Assembly (NCBI RefSeq): GCF_028473605.1
Contig: NZ_CP097267.1
Coordinates: 5,138,501-5,202,500 of the forward strand
Direction of reading: 5' to 3'
Source of the DNA: Acidovorax sp. NCPPB 3576
Lineage (GTDB): Bacteria > Pseudomonadota > Gammaproteobacteria > Burkholderiales > Burkholderiaceae_C
Length of the DNA: 64,000 bases
Of the stretch, positions 50,916-60,596 are shown one piece after another. Under the pieces are notes generated by a model. That model was not told where the DNA came from. It worked only from the letters and a program-made list of their open reading frames with translations, and made no database searches. Made by a program: the position numbers and the translations under genes. The number at the start of each line of letters is the position of its first letter. The first letter of the stretch is position 1.

Positions 50916-52433
50916 ATGACCCCACCCAGCCGCGTTCTCAACCCCTTGCTGCGCGAACGCACCATGTCGGCCGAACAGGCCGCCGAGCTGATTCCCGACG
51001 GCGCGCGCGTGGGCATGAGCGGCTTCACCGGCGCGGGCTATCCCAAGGCGGTGCCAACTGCGCTGGCACGCCGCATCGAAGGGCTGCACGCGGCTGGCGA
51101 GCCCTTCAGCATCGGGCTGTGGACAGGCGCCTCCACCGCGCCGGAGCTGGACGGCGCGCTGGCCAAGGTGGGCGGCATCAACATGCGCATGCCTTACCAG
51201 TCCGACCCCACCTGCCGCCAGCAGATCAACGCCGGCCAGATGCAGTATGTGGATGTGCACCTGTCGCACGTGGCGCCCTATGTGTGGTTCGGCTTCTGGG
51301 GCAAGCTCGATGTGGCGGTGATCGAGGTGGCGGGCGTGCTGCCCGACGGGCGGCTGATCCCGTCGTCCTCGGTGGGCAACAACAAGACCTGGCTGGACCA
51401 GGCGGACCGCATCATCCTGGAGGTCAACAGCTGGCAGCCCGAGGGCCTGGAGGGCATGCACGACATCTACTACGGCACCGATCTGCCGCCCAACCGCGTG
51501 CCGATCCCGCTGGTGCGCCCGGCCGACCGCATCGGCGAGCCCTATCTGCGCTGCGACCCTGCCAAGGTGGTGGCCGTGGTGGCCACGCACGCGCCGGACC
51601 GCAATTCGGCCTATGCCGCGCCGGACGACACCTCGGAGCGCATCGCCGGCCACATCATCGAGTTCCTGCAGCACGAGGTGGCGCGGGGCCGCCTGCCGCC
51701 CGGCCTGCTGCCGCTGCAGTCCGGCGTGGGCAACATCGCCAACGCCGTGCTGGCCGGCCTGAACGCCGGGCCGTTCGACCACATGACGGCCTACACCGAG
51801 GTGCTGCAGGACGGCATGCTGGACATGCTGCGCTCGGGCAAGCTCGACAGCGCCTCGGCCACGGCGCTGTCGCTCAGCCCGGCGGCCACCGAGGAATTCA
51901 CCCGCCACATCGACTTCTACCGCGAGCGCATCGTGCTGCGCCCGCAGGAGATCAGCAACCACCCCGAGCTGATCCGCCGCCTGGGCCTGATCTCGATGAA
52001 CGGCATGATCGAGGCCGACCTGTACGGCAACGTGAACTCCACGCACGTGATGGGCTCGTCCATCATGAACGGCATCGGCGGCTCGGGCGACTATGCACGC
52101 AACGCCTATCTATCGATGTTCCTCACGCCGTCGCTGGCCAAGGGCGGCGCCATCTCGTGCATCGTGCCCATGGCATCGCACGTGGACCACACCGAGCACG
52201 ACGTGCAGGTGATCGTGACCGAGCAGGGCCTGGCCGACCTGCGCGGGCTGTCGCCCTCGCAGCGCTCGCGCGTGGTGATCGAGCGCTGCGCGCACCCGGA
52301 CTTCCGGCCCGCGCTGCGCGACTACGTGGACCGCGCCGAGGCCAGCGGCTGCGGCCGCCACACGCCCCACCTGCTGGGCGAGGCGCTGTCATGGCACGAG
52401 CGCTACGTGCGCACCGGCACCATGCGCGCCTGA
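50916..52433 (+). CDS. Acetyl-CoA hydrolase/transferase family (acetate/succinate CoA-transferase)
   Basis: A 505-residue protein. The N-terminal ERTMSAEQAAELIPDGARVGMSGFTGAGYPK, quoted as MSGFTGAGYPK, and LQSGVGNIANAVLAGL are the CoA-binding motifs of the family. YTEVLQDGMLDML holds the probable catalytic glutamate by comparison with AarC-type succinyl-CoA:acetate transferases. VIVTEQGLADLRGLSP completes the fold. It probably exchanges CoA between acetate and succinate. A thioesterase gene follows. Confidence 0.9.
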   Translation: MTPPSRVLNPLLRERTMSAEQAAELIPDGARVGMSGFTGAGYPKAVPTALARRIEGLHAAGEPFSIGLWTGASTAPELDGALAKVGGINMRMPYQSDPTCRQQINAGQMQYVDVHLSHVAPYVWFGFWGKLDVAVIEVAGVLPDGRLIPSSSVGNNKTWLDQADRIILEVNSWQPEGLEGMHDIYYGTDLPPNRVPIPLVRPADRIGEPYLRCDPAKVVAVVATHAPDRNSAYAAPDDTSERIAGHIIEFLQHEVARGRLPPGLLPLQSGVGNIANAVLAGLNAGPFDHMTAYTEVLQDGMLDMLRSGKLDSASATALSLSPAATEEFTRHIDFYRERIVLRPQEISNHPELIRRLGLISMNGMIEADLYGNVNSTHVMGSSIMNGIGGSGDYARNAYLSMFLTPSLAKGGAISCIVPMASHVDHTEHDVQVIVTEQGLADLRGLSPSQRSRVVIERCAHPDFRPALRDYVDRAEASGCGRHTPHLLGEALSWHERYVRTGTMRA

Positions 52434-52526
52434 GCGACTCGCCAGGCGAAGGGGGCGCAGGATAATCCGGCCACTTTCCCGGCGCGCGCCGCGGGCCGGG
52501 CCCACCAATCCAACGCAAGGAATCCC

Positions 52527-52949
52527 ATGTCCATCTGGAAGCGCCCCATCGATCTGCCCACCGTGCAAGCCGGAAACGAAGGCACGGCCGTGTCCCACCT
52601 CGGCATCGAGTTCATCGAGATCGGCGACGACTTCCTGCGCGCCCGCGTGCCCGTGGACGAACGCACCAAGCAGCCTTTCGGCCTGCTGCACGGCGGCGTG
52701 AGCGTGGTGCTGGCCGAGACGCTCGGCTCGGTGGGCGCTGTGTATGCCTCGCCCGAGGGCTGGCACGCCGTGGGCCTGGACATCAACGCCAACCACCTGC
52801 GCTCGGCCCGCAGCGGCTGGGTGACCGGCACCGCCAAGCCCGTGCACATCGGTCGCACGACGCAGGTGTGGCAGATCGACATGGTCAACGACGAGGGCGA
52901 ACTGACCTGCGTGTCGCGCCTGACGATCGCCATGCTGGCGCCGCGCTGA
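52527..52949 (+). CDS. Hotdog-fold acyl-CoA thioesterase
   Basis: A 140-residue protein. PFGLLHGGVSVVLAETLGSVGA is the hotdog-fold helix with the HGG motif and catalytic Glu of the YdiI/PaaI-like group, and GLDINANHLRSARSG follows. It hydrolyses an acyl-CoA; the pathway is not clear. Its downstream side borders the mobile element: the CCAG target duplication begins 36 bp after the stop. Confidence 0.92.
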   Translation: MSIWKRPIDLPTVQAGNEGTAVSHLGIEFIEIGDDFLRARVPVDERTKQPFGLLHGGVSVVLAETLGSVGAVYASPEGWHAVGLDINANHLRSARSGWVTGTAKPVHIGRTTQVWQIDMVNDEGELTCVSRLTIAMLAPR

Positions 52950-52984
52950 CCGCCGCGGCGGCGGATTTCAGGCCGGCGGCAGTG

Positions 52985-52988
52985 CCAG
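52985..52988 (+). repeat. Target site duplication CCAG (left)
   Basis: CCAG directly before the left terminal repeat, identical to CCAG at 59852-59855 directly after the right one. Confidence 0.65.
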
Positions 52989-53006
52989 TGGAAATTGAGA
53001 ATAAAG

Positions 53007-53398
53007 ACCTTTACTACGTCCCGCGCCCAGCAAGGCTCTCAGAACATGTTGGCCATCGAGAGAACTGTTGCGGCCGGCGATGGAGTTCCAGCACAGACCG
53101 CGATCGACAAGTTGAGATCGAAGCTTGCAGCTGCTCGCAATGGCAGAGCGTGAGTTCGTCAATACTCATAGTGGCTTTCTCCTTTGGAGCGTGCCACTTG
53201 AGGGAATGAAGTGCACGTTATAGCCGCGATGGGCCATCCAAAACTGGAAACCAGTCTGCATTACCTATCGCGCCATCGGTTCGAGTAAGTGACTGTGCAA
53301 TACTCCTGCCCCAAACAAATACTCATGGGTTTACTGCCTACCCGCGTCGTGTCTGCACCGATGGGCTGGCGAAACGCTCATGCGGGAAGGCCACGCCA
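53007..53398. other. Left non-coding part of the mobile element
   Basis: About 390 bp ahead of the cargo operon. On the minus strand an ATG at 53169 has a strong CCAAAGGAG-type site and opens a 51-codon frame (to 53014), with no recognised family; it could be a small regulator or a remnant of the lost transposase. The operon promoter must lie here; no convincing box was identified. Confidence 0.3.
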
Positions 53399-54574
53399 GT
53401 GCAGACCGAACTTGCAGAATCATGGGAGGCAGAAGAACTCGCGCTCGATGTCGAGGCGTCTCCTATTATCTCGGCGTCGAGTGCGATATCGCGGCGGTTC
53501 AGGGAAGACGCACAGCTGTCATCTCGGGAGGTCTCCGCAGCATTCGGCGAGCCAATTCCGTTTCCCACCACTCGCTACTATGGCAGTAAGCGGCGACAGA
53601 TGGGTTGGTTACGCGAGGAGTTTGGGCGGCTTGAGGGATGCACCGCACTCGATGCTTTTGGCGGGACAGGGGCCGTCTCGCACTTGTTGTCCCAAATGGG
53701 CTGGGATGTCACCTACAACGACATCTTCCAATTCAACACGATTTCAGCTCGCGCCTTATTTTCCTCGGCCAGGGTACCCCTATCGACCGCGGGGGTCGCA
53801 TCGATTTTGAGGACGGTCAAACCACGTCCCGGGTTCATCCACGCCAACTTCGCCGGCCTCTACTTTACCGACGAGGAGAATGCTTGGCTCGATGGCTTCA
53901 TGACCACTCTCACTCAGGTCGAGCCGGCTTGCAAGGATCTTCTCCTTCATTGTCTTTTCCAGGCATGCCTCAAAAAGCGTCCATATAACCTGTTCCATCG
54001 CGCCAACCTCAAGTTGCGCCAGTCGCGGGTCAAAGTGCAATTCGGGAACCGCACCACCTGGGAAAAGAGTTTCGCCGAACATATCCTGAGCACCTTTGAG
54101 GAAGTACGGCATATGCAGCGGGGTGTGGGTGGGAGTGTCACAGTCACAGCCGGTCGATCTGCCGAAGAGATCATCCCTGGCTACGACTTCGTCTACGTTG
54201 ATCCGCCATATTTCAAGCGGACTCGGGACACAGAATCCTACCTGTCGCGCTATCACTTTCTCGAAGGCTTGGCTCGGTACGACGAGTGGCCCCAGTTGCT
54301 TGATGGAGGTGACCGTCTCCAACGGATTAAGGCCTCGACGGTTAGTGAATGGACAAGCAAAGCAGCCCTGAAAAGCGATATCGCAGCATTGATCCAAACA
54401 CATCGAAATGCCAAGTTTGCTCTGTCCTATGTCTCAGGCGAGCATCCATCAGAAGCCGAGTTGTTTGACCTGTTCTGCGACAACTTCAGTCGCGTACGCC
54501 TGTCCCGCCGTGCCTACAGCCGCGCGTTGTCCAAGAAAAAGTTCTTCGAACTATTGCTGATCGGTGAGCCATGA
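53399..54574 (+). CDS. D12-class N6-adenine DNA methyltransferase
   Basis: A 391-residue protein with a GTG start preceded by GGAAGG. It has PTTRYYGSKRRQM (motif X, the RYxGSK of Dam-like enzymes), ALDAFGGTGAVSHLL (motif I, SAM binding) and FVYVDPPYFKRT (motif IV, DPPY). The order X-I-IV is that of the alpha-class/D12 MTases. It methylates adenine in a DNA target that cannot be predicted. No restriction enzyme is adjacent; it is gene A of an overlapping four-gene cargo operon (ATGA overlap with the next). Confidence 0.9.
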   Translation: MQTELAESWEAEELALDVEASPIISASSAISRRFREDAQLSSREVSAAFGEPIPFPTTRYYGSKRRQMGWLREEFGRLEGCTALDAFGGTGAVSHLLSQMGWDVTYNDIFQFNTISARALFSSARVPLSTAGVASILRTVKPRPGFIHANFAGLYFTDEENAWLDGFMTTLTQVEPACKDLLLHCLFQACLKKRPYNLFHRANLKLRQSRVKVQFGNRTTWEKSFAEHILSTFEEVRHMQRGVGGSVTVTAGRSAEEIIPGYDFVYVDPPYFKRTRDTESYLSRYHFLEGLARYDEWPQLLDGGDRLQRIKASTVSEWTSKAALKSDIAALIQTHRNAKFALSYVSGEHPSEAELFDLFCDNFSRVRLSRRAYSRALSKKKFFELLLIGEP

Positions 54575-55326
54575 GTCTATATAGCAAGAAGCTTTCTATC
54601 TCTACACCTTGGGCAATCTTTATCGTTGCGGTCCTTTTGCTGCTAGCGTTAGGAACGTTCACCATCCTCAAGACTGAAAAAGACTTTCTTGGGAATGAGG
54701 GGCCGCTGTGGGTCTTCGCGTCGGGCGTGGTCTCAGGGCTGATCGTTACGCTAGCGCAATTCTGTCTTAGTTGGGCGGATGCCAAAGCCATCGACCGTTT
54801 CCGGCACATGGGCGTCGAGAATGTGCTGACGACGCGCGACGAGGAAGCCTACTTCGGCAAGCTCATTCAGAAGGCACGTGCCCAGATAGATGTTCTGGGC
54901 TCTACAGCGACACGTCTGATGCAAGACTTTGCAGACCTCAACTCGCCAAAGGCAGAGAAGCAATCGTTAATAGAGGCACTGAAGAAGGGCGTGCCGGTCC
55001 GCATTCTTGTAGCGAGTCCCGCGCATCTCGATTCTGATGACCAGTACAAGTACTCGCTCACCCGCAAGCGCTTCGAGGTCATTGCGGAAACTTATCCGAA
55101 CTTTGAAGCCCGTTACTTCAGTGCCACGCCGATCGCCGCATTTGTACGGGCGGACCATGAACTCGTAGTGGGCCCAGTTCTGCCGGGGGTGGAGAGTAAG
55201 CACACGCCGGCACTGCATGTTTACAACCATAGTCCCTACGCAGCTTCGTACTTGAAGTACTTCGAAGAGACTTGGAAGATCGCCACTCCGTTGAGCGACA
55301 TGCCTCCCCTGGAGCCACAGCAGTGA
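54571..55326 (+). CDS. Two-TM protein with degenerate phospholipase-D-like domain
   Basis: A 251-residue protein. Two membrane helices (~13-33 FIVAVLLLLALGTFTIL and ~47-68 WVFASGVVSGLIVTLAQFCL) precede a soluble domain of PLD-like layout: KARAQIDVLGSTATRLMQD, IEALKKGVPVRILVASPAHL, FEARYFSATPIAAFVRADHELVVGP. The HxK(x)4D catalytic motif expected after 'VRADHELVVG' is not intact (H-E-L-V-V-G-P), so it is likely non-catalytic, perhaps sensing. It overlaps both neighbours by 4 bp, indicating one functional unit. Confidence 0.7.
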   Translation: MSLYSKKLSISTPWAIFIVAVLLLLALGTFTILKTEKDFLGNEGPLWVFASGVVSGLIVTLAQFCLSWADAKAIDRFRHMGVENVLTTRDEEAYFGKLIQKARAQIDVLGSTATRLMQDFADLNSPKAEKQSLIEALKKGVPVRILVASPAHLDSDDQYKYSLTRKRFEVIAETYPNFEARYFSATPIAAFVRADHELVVGPVLPGVESKHTPALHVYNHSPYAASYLKYFEETWKIATPLSDMPPLEPQQ

Positions 55327-56300
55327 TCGTACGCGTAAGCGTCCCATCACGCGTGCATCTCACGCTGATCGATCTCGGACGAACAGGATATCGCCGTAAT
55401 GGCGGCGTGGGCTTCGGCATCGCCGCACCACGATCTACCTTTGCCTTTGCGCCTGACACCGCGGTTGACCTGAGCGCACTGGCGTCATGTGGCTATCGCC
55501 TCGCTGAGATCGAGTCGCTAACCATACGCCTAGAACACCTCATAGAGCAACAGCAGTTGGCGCACGGACTGCTCCTTAATGAGGTCCAACTGCCGGATCG
55601 GCACGCCGGATTCGGCACAGGAACCGCCGTTGCACTGGCCAGCCTGGAATCGCTCTTCTTACTGAACGGCCGTGACGTGAGCCAGGAGTTCTTGCGCTCC
55701 CACTGCGGGCGGGGCGGCGCCTCAGGTATTGGTCTGAGCAACTATTTCACTGGCGGCTTCATCTTCGATGCCGGTCGACGGTTTAGCTCTGCACCCATCG
55801 TTGGATCGGACGCAACGCAGGAGGTGAATGAGCAGCCATTGGAGATTTTGCGCGTTGACCTGCCGGATTGGCCTATGGGCGTCTTAATCCCGCCGGGCGC
55901 TTCAGCACTTTCCCTGGAGCAGGAGCAAGCGTTTTTTGTCCAGCGGCTCCCACTCGAGGAAGCTGAGGTGTTCGAAGTCACATACCACGCTGTGTTCGGT
56001 ACGCTGACTGCCGTACGATGCGGCGATTACGATGCATTCTGCGCATCGATAAACGCTTTGCAGCGCTGCGCGTGGAAGCGCGCCGAGATCGACCTCTACG
56101 GGCAGAGCGTTCGCGCATGTGTCGCTCATCTCACATCGATTGGATGCGACGCCGTGGCACTGAGTAGCATAGGTCCGGCATTGATCTTCTGGGCTCGCGA
56201 TCTTGACGCCACTTTCGCTGCCGCAGTAAGCACTTACGGGCCGTCCGCTGTGTTCCGAACTCGTCCGGACAACGTTGGGCGGACTCTCACCCATGATTGA
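55323..56300 (+). CDS. Beta-RFAP synthase-like / GHMP kinase superfamily protein
   Basis: A 325-residue protein starting at a GTG that overlaps the previous stop (GTGA). VPSRVHLTLIDLG, GFGTGTAVALASLESLF and GRGGASGIGLSNYFTGGFIFD are arranged as in beta-ribofuranosylaminobenzene 5'-phosphate synthase, a GHMP-superfamily enzyme using PRPP in methanopterin synthesis. In this cargo setting a role in methanopterin is unlikely; it may act on PRPP or a ribosyl compound. It overlaps the next gene by 8 bp. Confidence 0.75.
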   Translation: MIVRVSVPSRVHLTLIDLGRTGYRRNGGVGFGIAAPRSTFAFAPDTAVDLSALASCGYRLAEIESLTIRLEHLIEQQQLAHGLLLNEVQLPDRHAGFGTGTAVALASLESLFLLNGRDVSQEFLRSHCGRGGASGIGLSNYFTGGFIFDAGRRFSSAPIVGSDATQEVNEQPLEILRVDLPDWPMGVLIPPGASALSLEQEQAFFVQRLPLEEAEVFEVTYHAVFGTLTAVRCGDYDAFCASINALQRCAWKRAEIDLYGQSVRACVAHLTSIGCDAVALSSIGPALIFWARDLDATFAAAVSTYGPSAVFRTRPDNVGRTLTHD

Positions 56301-57969
56301 GATCGTCTTCTTCTCCACGAATCGATCAAAGCTAGCGCATTTTCGCTATCTGGGAGAGAAGGCCGGCTTTCGCGTTAAGGGGTTTCACGAAACCACGTAC
56401 TACGCCAGCTACAACGAGCCAAAGATTGATGATCGATCGGAGTTGTTGAGGCTCAGCTATGAGAGCGCGCTGGAGCAATGGCTGAAGCGCCAGGGCGCGA
56501 ACGATGATGATCACAGTACCTTCTTCTTCGAAGACACCTCCGTAGTTGTTGAAGCCTTGAGCAAGAACGGGGAGATACCCGGCGTCAATGTCAAATACTG
56601 GATGCGTGACATGACCTTTGCGAAGCTGGATGCATCGCTGAAGCGCGCCGGTAACAACCGCAAGGTCACGGTCCGCTCCGACATCGTGATGCACCTTCCG
56701 CAGCGTTGGCGGACTTTACTGAATACAACCGATCGGTATCTTTCGGTGGTGGGCGAATCCCATGGGGTGATTGCAAACTACGAGCACGAGATTCAACCGA
56801 ACTTGGTGTACCCGTGGCTCGACGACAAGACGTTCAACAAGTGGTTTGTACCTGTCGGAGCCAGCGGTCCGATCAGCATGCTGAACATCGAGGCAGCCGA
56901 TCTCGCCGACTTTCGAGCACACGCCTTCGAGAAGATCACGACAGTACTCCGTGACAGGCTTAGCTTCCTCGCAACACCCCAGAAACAAGACGCAGACCAG
57001 TTACCCATTCCAGGCATTCCAAAGTATCCGTCCGTCTTCGTCATTTGCGGACCGAGTTGCGCTGGCAAGTCCACAACTGCGTACTGGATGCGGGATAAGT
57101 ACGAACTTCTTCATGTCGAAGCCAGCGACTTCATGCACAAGGCATTTTGGGAACGCCATGGGCCTGGGACAAACGTGCGCATCGGAGATTTCGCGGAGGC
57201 GGCACTCCAAACACAACCCGGCATTGTGGCGCTGCCTATTGCCCGCTTCCTTCAGGAAATTGAGGCCTCGGGTGCGGTTGTGACGGGATTCCGCTCTACC
57301 AAAGAAGTGAAGGCCTTTCAACAGGAACTGGGGGCCGGCACCGAGGTCGCGCTCATGTACCTAAACGCCTCAGAGCCGATCCGATTGGACCGCGCACTCA
57401 GACGCGGCCGAGATGACATCACGCCGGAGAAATTCGCGAAACGAGAGGTACAAGAGATCCGGATGGGCGTGGTAGACATTGCAGCACTACCGAATAGCGA
57501 TCTGCAACTTAATGAGGGCAGCCTAAAGGAGCTCTATGGGGCCGTCCGTACGCGATATCGCAAGGCCCTAAAAGTCTATACGTCCAATAAGGAGCGGCGC
57601 GCACAACGACAGCAGCCACACCGGGCCCAGCTTGAAGGCTTGATTCTTCGAACGTTGCACGCGGAGCAAAATAAGTGGCTCACCACGACGGAGATCGCGG
57701 CGGCACTAAATCGAAGGTTCAACGAGGCAAAGTCCAAAAACAATGTCAGTCGATACTTCAATCAGGAGTTCCATCCGTACTACGAGCTCCGCTTTCGGGA
57801 GCGGGATGGCAAGCGAACAGGCATCCTTGAATATCGGCTGTCAGCCACAGGCATCAGCCGCGCAAAGCAATTGAATGCTGCTCCGGACGCTCGAAATAAC
57901 AGAAAACGCGGGAGCGGACACGCCGAGCCAGCGCAGTTGTCGCTCCCCCTTCCGTCGCAAGAAGACTGA
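56293..57969 (+). CDS. Fusion: Ham1/ITPase-like + P-loop kinase + winged helix
   Basis: A 558-residue protein. Residues ~1-215 look like a Ham1/RdgB non-canonical purine NTP pyrophosphatase (FFSTNRSKLAHFRYLGEKAG, FFFEDTSVVVEALSKNGEIPG). Residues ~240-430 are a P-loop nucleoside/nucleotide-kinase-like domain with Walker A ICGPSCAGKST and a DxR-rich lid (RALRRGRDDITPEKF). Residues ~455-530 resemble a winged helix (WLTTTEIAAALNRRFNEAKS). The tail is basic and low-complexity. The combination suggests processing of an unusual nucleotide, with DNA or regulatory binding. I do not know this architecture in a described family. Confidence 0.72.
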   Translation: MIEIVFFSTNRSKLAHFRYLGEKAGFRVKGFHETTYYASYNEPKIDDRSELLRLSYESALEQWLKRQGANDDDHSTFFFEDTSVVVEALSKNGEIPGVNVKYWMRDMTFAKLDASLKRAGNNRKVTVRSDIVMHLPQRWRTLLNTTDRYLSVVGESHGVIANYEHEIQPNLVYPWLDDKTFNKWFVPVGASGPISMLNIEAADLADFRAHAFEKITTVLRDRLSFLATPQKQDADQLPIPGIPKYPSVFVICGPSCAGKSTTAYWMRDKYELLHVEASDFMHKAFWERHGPGTNVRIGDFAEAALQTQPGIVALPIARFLQEIEASGAVVTGFRSTKEVKAFQQELGAGTEVALMYLNASEPIRLDRALRRGRDDITPEKFAKREVQEIRMGVVDIAALPNSDLQLNEGSLKELYGAVRTRYRKALKVYTSNKERRAQRQQPHRAQLEGLILRTLHAEQNKWLTTTEIAAALNRRFNEAKSKNNVSRYFNQEFHPYYELRFRERDGKRTGILEYRLSATGISRAKQLNAAPDARNNRKRGSGHAEPAQLSLPLPSQED

Positions 57970-58308
57970 CCACCTGACGTTCTACGGATCGTGCCGGAAG
58001 CACAACGGTTCTAGTGCGCTACTGCATGACGAGAGTCTCACCCAATATTGCGAGACTGGGCAGGAACGCTCCGAGGTCGGCATTCGCAGTTACTTCGCAT
58101 CTTCTTGCCTTGGCCCGCAGACTATGTCTGATCGGTTTCACCAGTGCCCGCGATATCGGCCGATCCCCCCATTTCCGCAGTGCTCTTCGTTCTTTTCGAG
58201 ACGGCCATCCGTGATGGTTGCCTGCCGCCACGAAAGCGCATTGACGATGATCTCCAATGGCTGCTATTGGGATGGCAAATTTAGAGAGGAGATTCGTCGC
58301 CCCGTGAT
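57970..58308. other. Decayed sequence between cargo operon and IS3 element
   Basis: About 340 bp. A plus-strand frame ending ISAVLFVLFETAIRDGCLPP and then RKRIDDDLQWLLLGWQI has protein-like composition but is interrupted upstream by a stop, so it may be the truncated 3' end of a fifth cargo gene cut or degraded before the IS insertion. Nothing else is recognisable. Confidence 0.35.
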
Positions 58309-58347
58309 TGAACCGCCCCGATTTCCGCGGAGGCTGTTTGGTTTAAG

Positions 58348-59419
<1,072 letters not shown>

Positions 59420-59469
59420 GGCTCAATCCTCTCAGAGTGTTGAGCCTCCGCAGAAACCGGGGCGGTTCA

Positions 59470-59833
59470 GTAGGATGTTTCAGTGCCGGAGGGGCGGCGT
59501 GGCCGTTTTCCCCAGCGCGCGTGGATGACGCTGTGCACAACAGGGCGGGAAGTGCTGGAAACCAATGCCGGCCCGACTTCCACCAACCTGCTCACAAACT
59601 AGGCAGCCAGACCCTGGGGCCGACGTTGAGCCTTTACCGGATGGTGAGCACACACGCGGACTCATTAAACGCAAAGACGCAGACTCAAGGAACGCCAAAA
59701 GCCGTGACATTCACGGCGCACCATACCGGTGCATCACACCGCCCTCGAGCGACGATTGCATCGTTGCCGGTGCTTTTTTAAGAACTTTCCGACCACATTT
59801 GCAAAATTAAAGAACTATTTGCAAAGGTAGCGA
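59470..59833. other. Right non-coding end of the mobile element
   Basis: About 365 bp without a convincing gene. Near the end TTTGCAAA occurs at 59799-59806 and again at 59818-59825, and AT-rich DNA leads to the terminal repeat. Repeated sites close to an end are typical of multi-site transposase binding. Confidence 0.45.
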
Positions 59834-59851
59834 CTTCATTCTCAATTTCCA

Positions 59852-59855
59852 CCAG
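59852..59855 (+). repeat. Target site duplication CCAG (right)
   Basis: CCAG after the right terminal repeat, directly abutting the stop codon of the minus-strand adenosyltransferase gene. Matches 52985-52988. Confidence 0.65.
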
Positions 59856-60428
59856 TCAGGCCGCGCCGGGCTCCGCCCGCGCCATGCGCTCGCTTTTCCA
59901 GTACACGTCGTCGCCGCCATCCAGGCGGTTGAGCACGCGCGCCAGCACGAACATCAGGTCCGAGAGCCGGTTGAGGTAGCGGCGCGGTGCATCGCGCACG
60001 GTCTCCACGGCGCCCAGGGCCACCACCGAGCGTTCGGCGCGGCGGGCAACCGTGCGGCAAACATGCGCCTGCGCCGCAGCGCGCGTGCCGGCGGGCAGGA
60101 TGAATTCGGCCAGCCGCGGCAGCGCCGCATTGTGGGTGGCCAGGGCCTCGTCGAGCTGCGCGAGCGCCTCGTCCTTGAGCAGCTCGAAGCCGGGGATGGA
60201 AAGCTCGCCGCCCAGGTTGAACAGCTGGTGCTGCACGTCCGACAGCAGCGTGCGCACCTCGGCGGGCAAGGGCTCGCACAGCAGCAGGCCGATGTGCGAG
60301 TTGAGTTCGTCCACATCGCCCATGGCGTGCGGGCGCGGGCTGTCCTTGGAGACGCGGGTGTTGTCGCCCAGGCCCGTAGAGCCGTCGTCTCCGGTGCGCG
60401 TGGCGATCTGTGTCAGTCGGTTGCCCAT
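59856..60428 (-). CDS. Cob(I)yrinic acid a,c-diamide adenosyltransferase, PduO type
   Basis: A 190-residue protein from the ATG at 60428 (MGNRLTQIATRTGDDGSTGL). Characteristic ATP- and corrinoid-site motifs are TRTGDDGSTGLGDNTRVSKD, FNLGGELS, CRTVARRAERSVVAL and NRLSDLMFVLARVLN. It transfers the adenosyl group from ATP to cobalamin. Its stop directly abuts the target duplication of the mobile element, which therefore did not disrupt the gene. Confidence 0.93.
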   Translation of the reverse strand: MGNRLTQIATRTGDDGSTGLGDNTRVSKDSPRPHAMGDVDELNSHIGLLLCEPLPAEVRTLLSDVQHQLFNLGGELSIPGFELLKDEALAQLDEALATHNAALPRLAEFILPAGTRAAAQAHVCRTVARRAERSVVALGAVETVRDAPRRYLNRLSDLMFVLARVLNRLDGGDDVYWKSERMARAEPGAA

Positions 60429-60596
60429 GGGCTGCTCCTTGTGCGTTGCGGACCGCCCTGGCGGCGGCCGCGGGCATTGTGCGTTACAACCGGCAGGCAA
60501 ATGTGTATCGGGGCAACAGCGGGCAAAATCGCTGGCCGGGCGCCGCGGGTTGCGGTGCAATGCAATCCTGTTCAACTTTCACGGAGCGTGAACCCC

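Noticed and set aside
52968..53162. A 64-codon minus frame at the left end of the mobile element
   Set aside because: It runs across the terminal repeat and the element boundary and has no family features; a neighbouring 51-codon frame with a better ribosome site is mentioned instead with low confidence.
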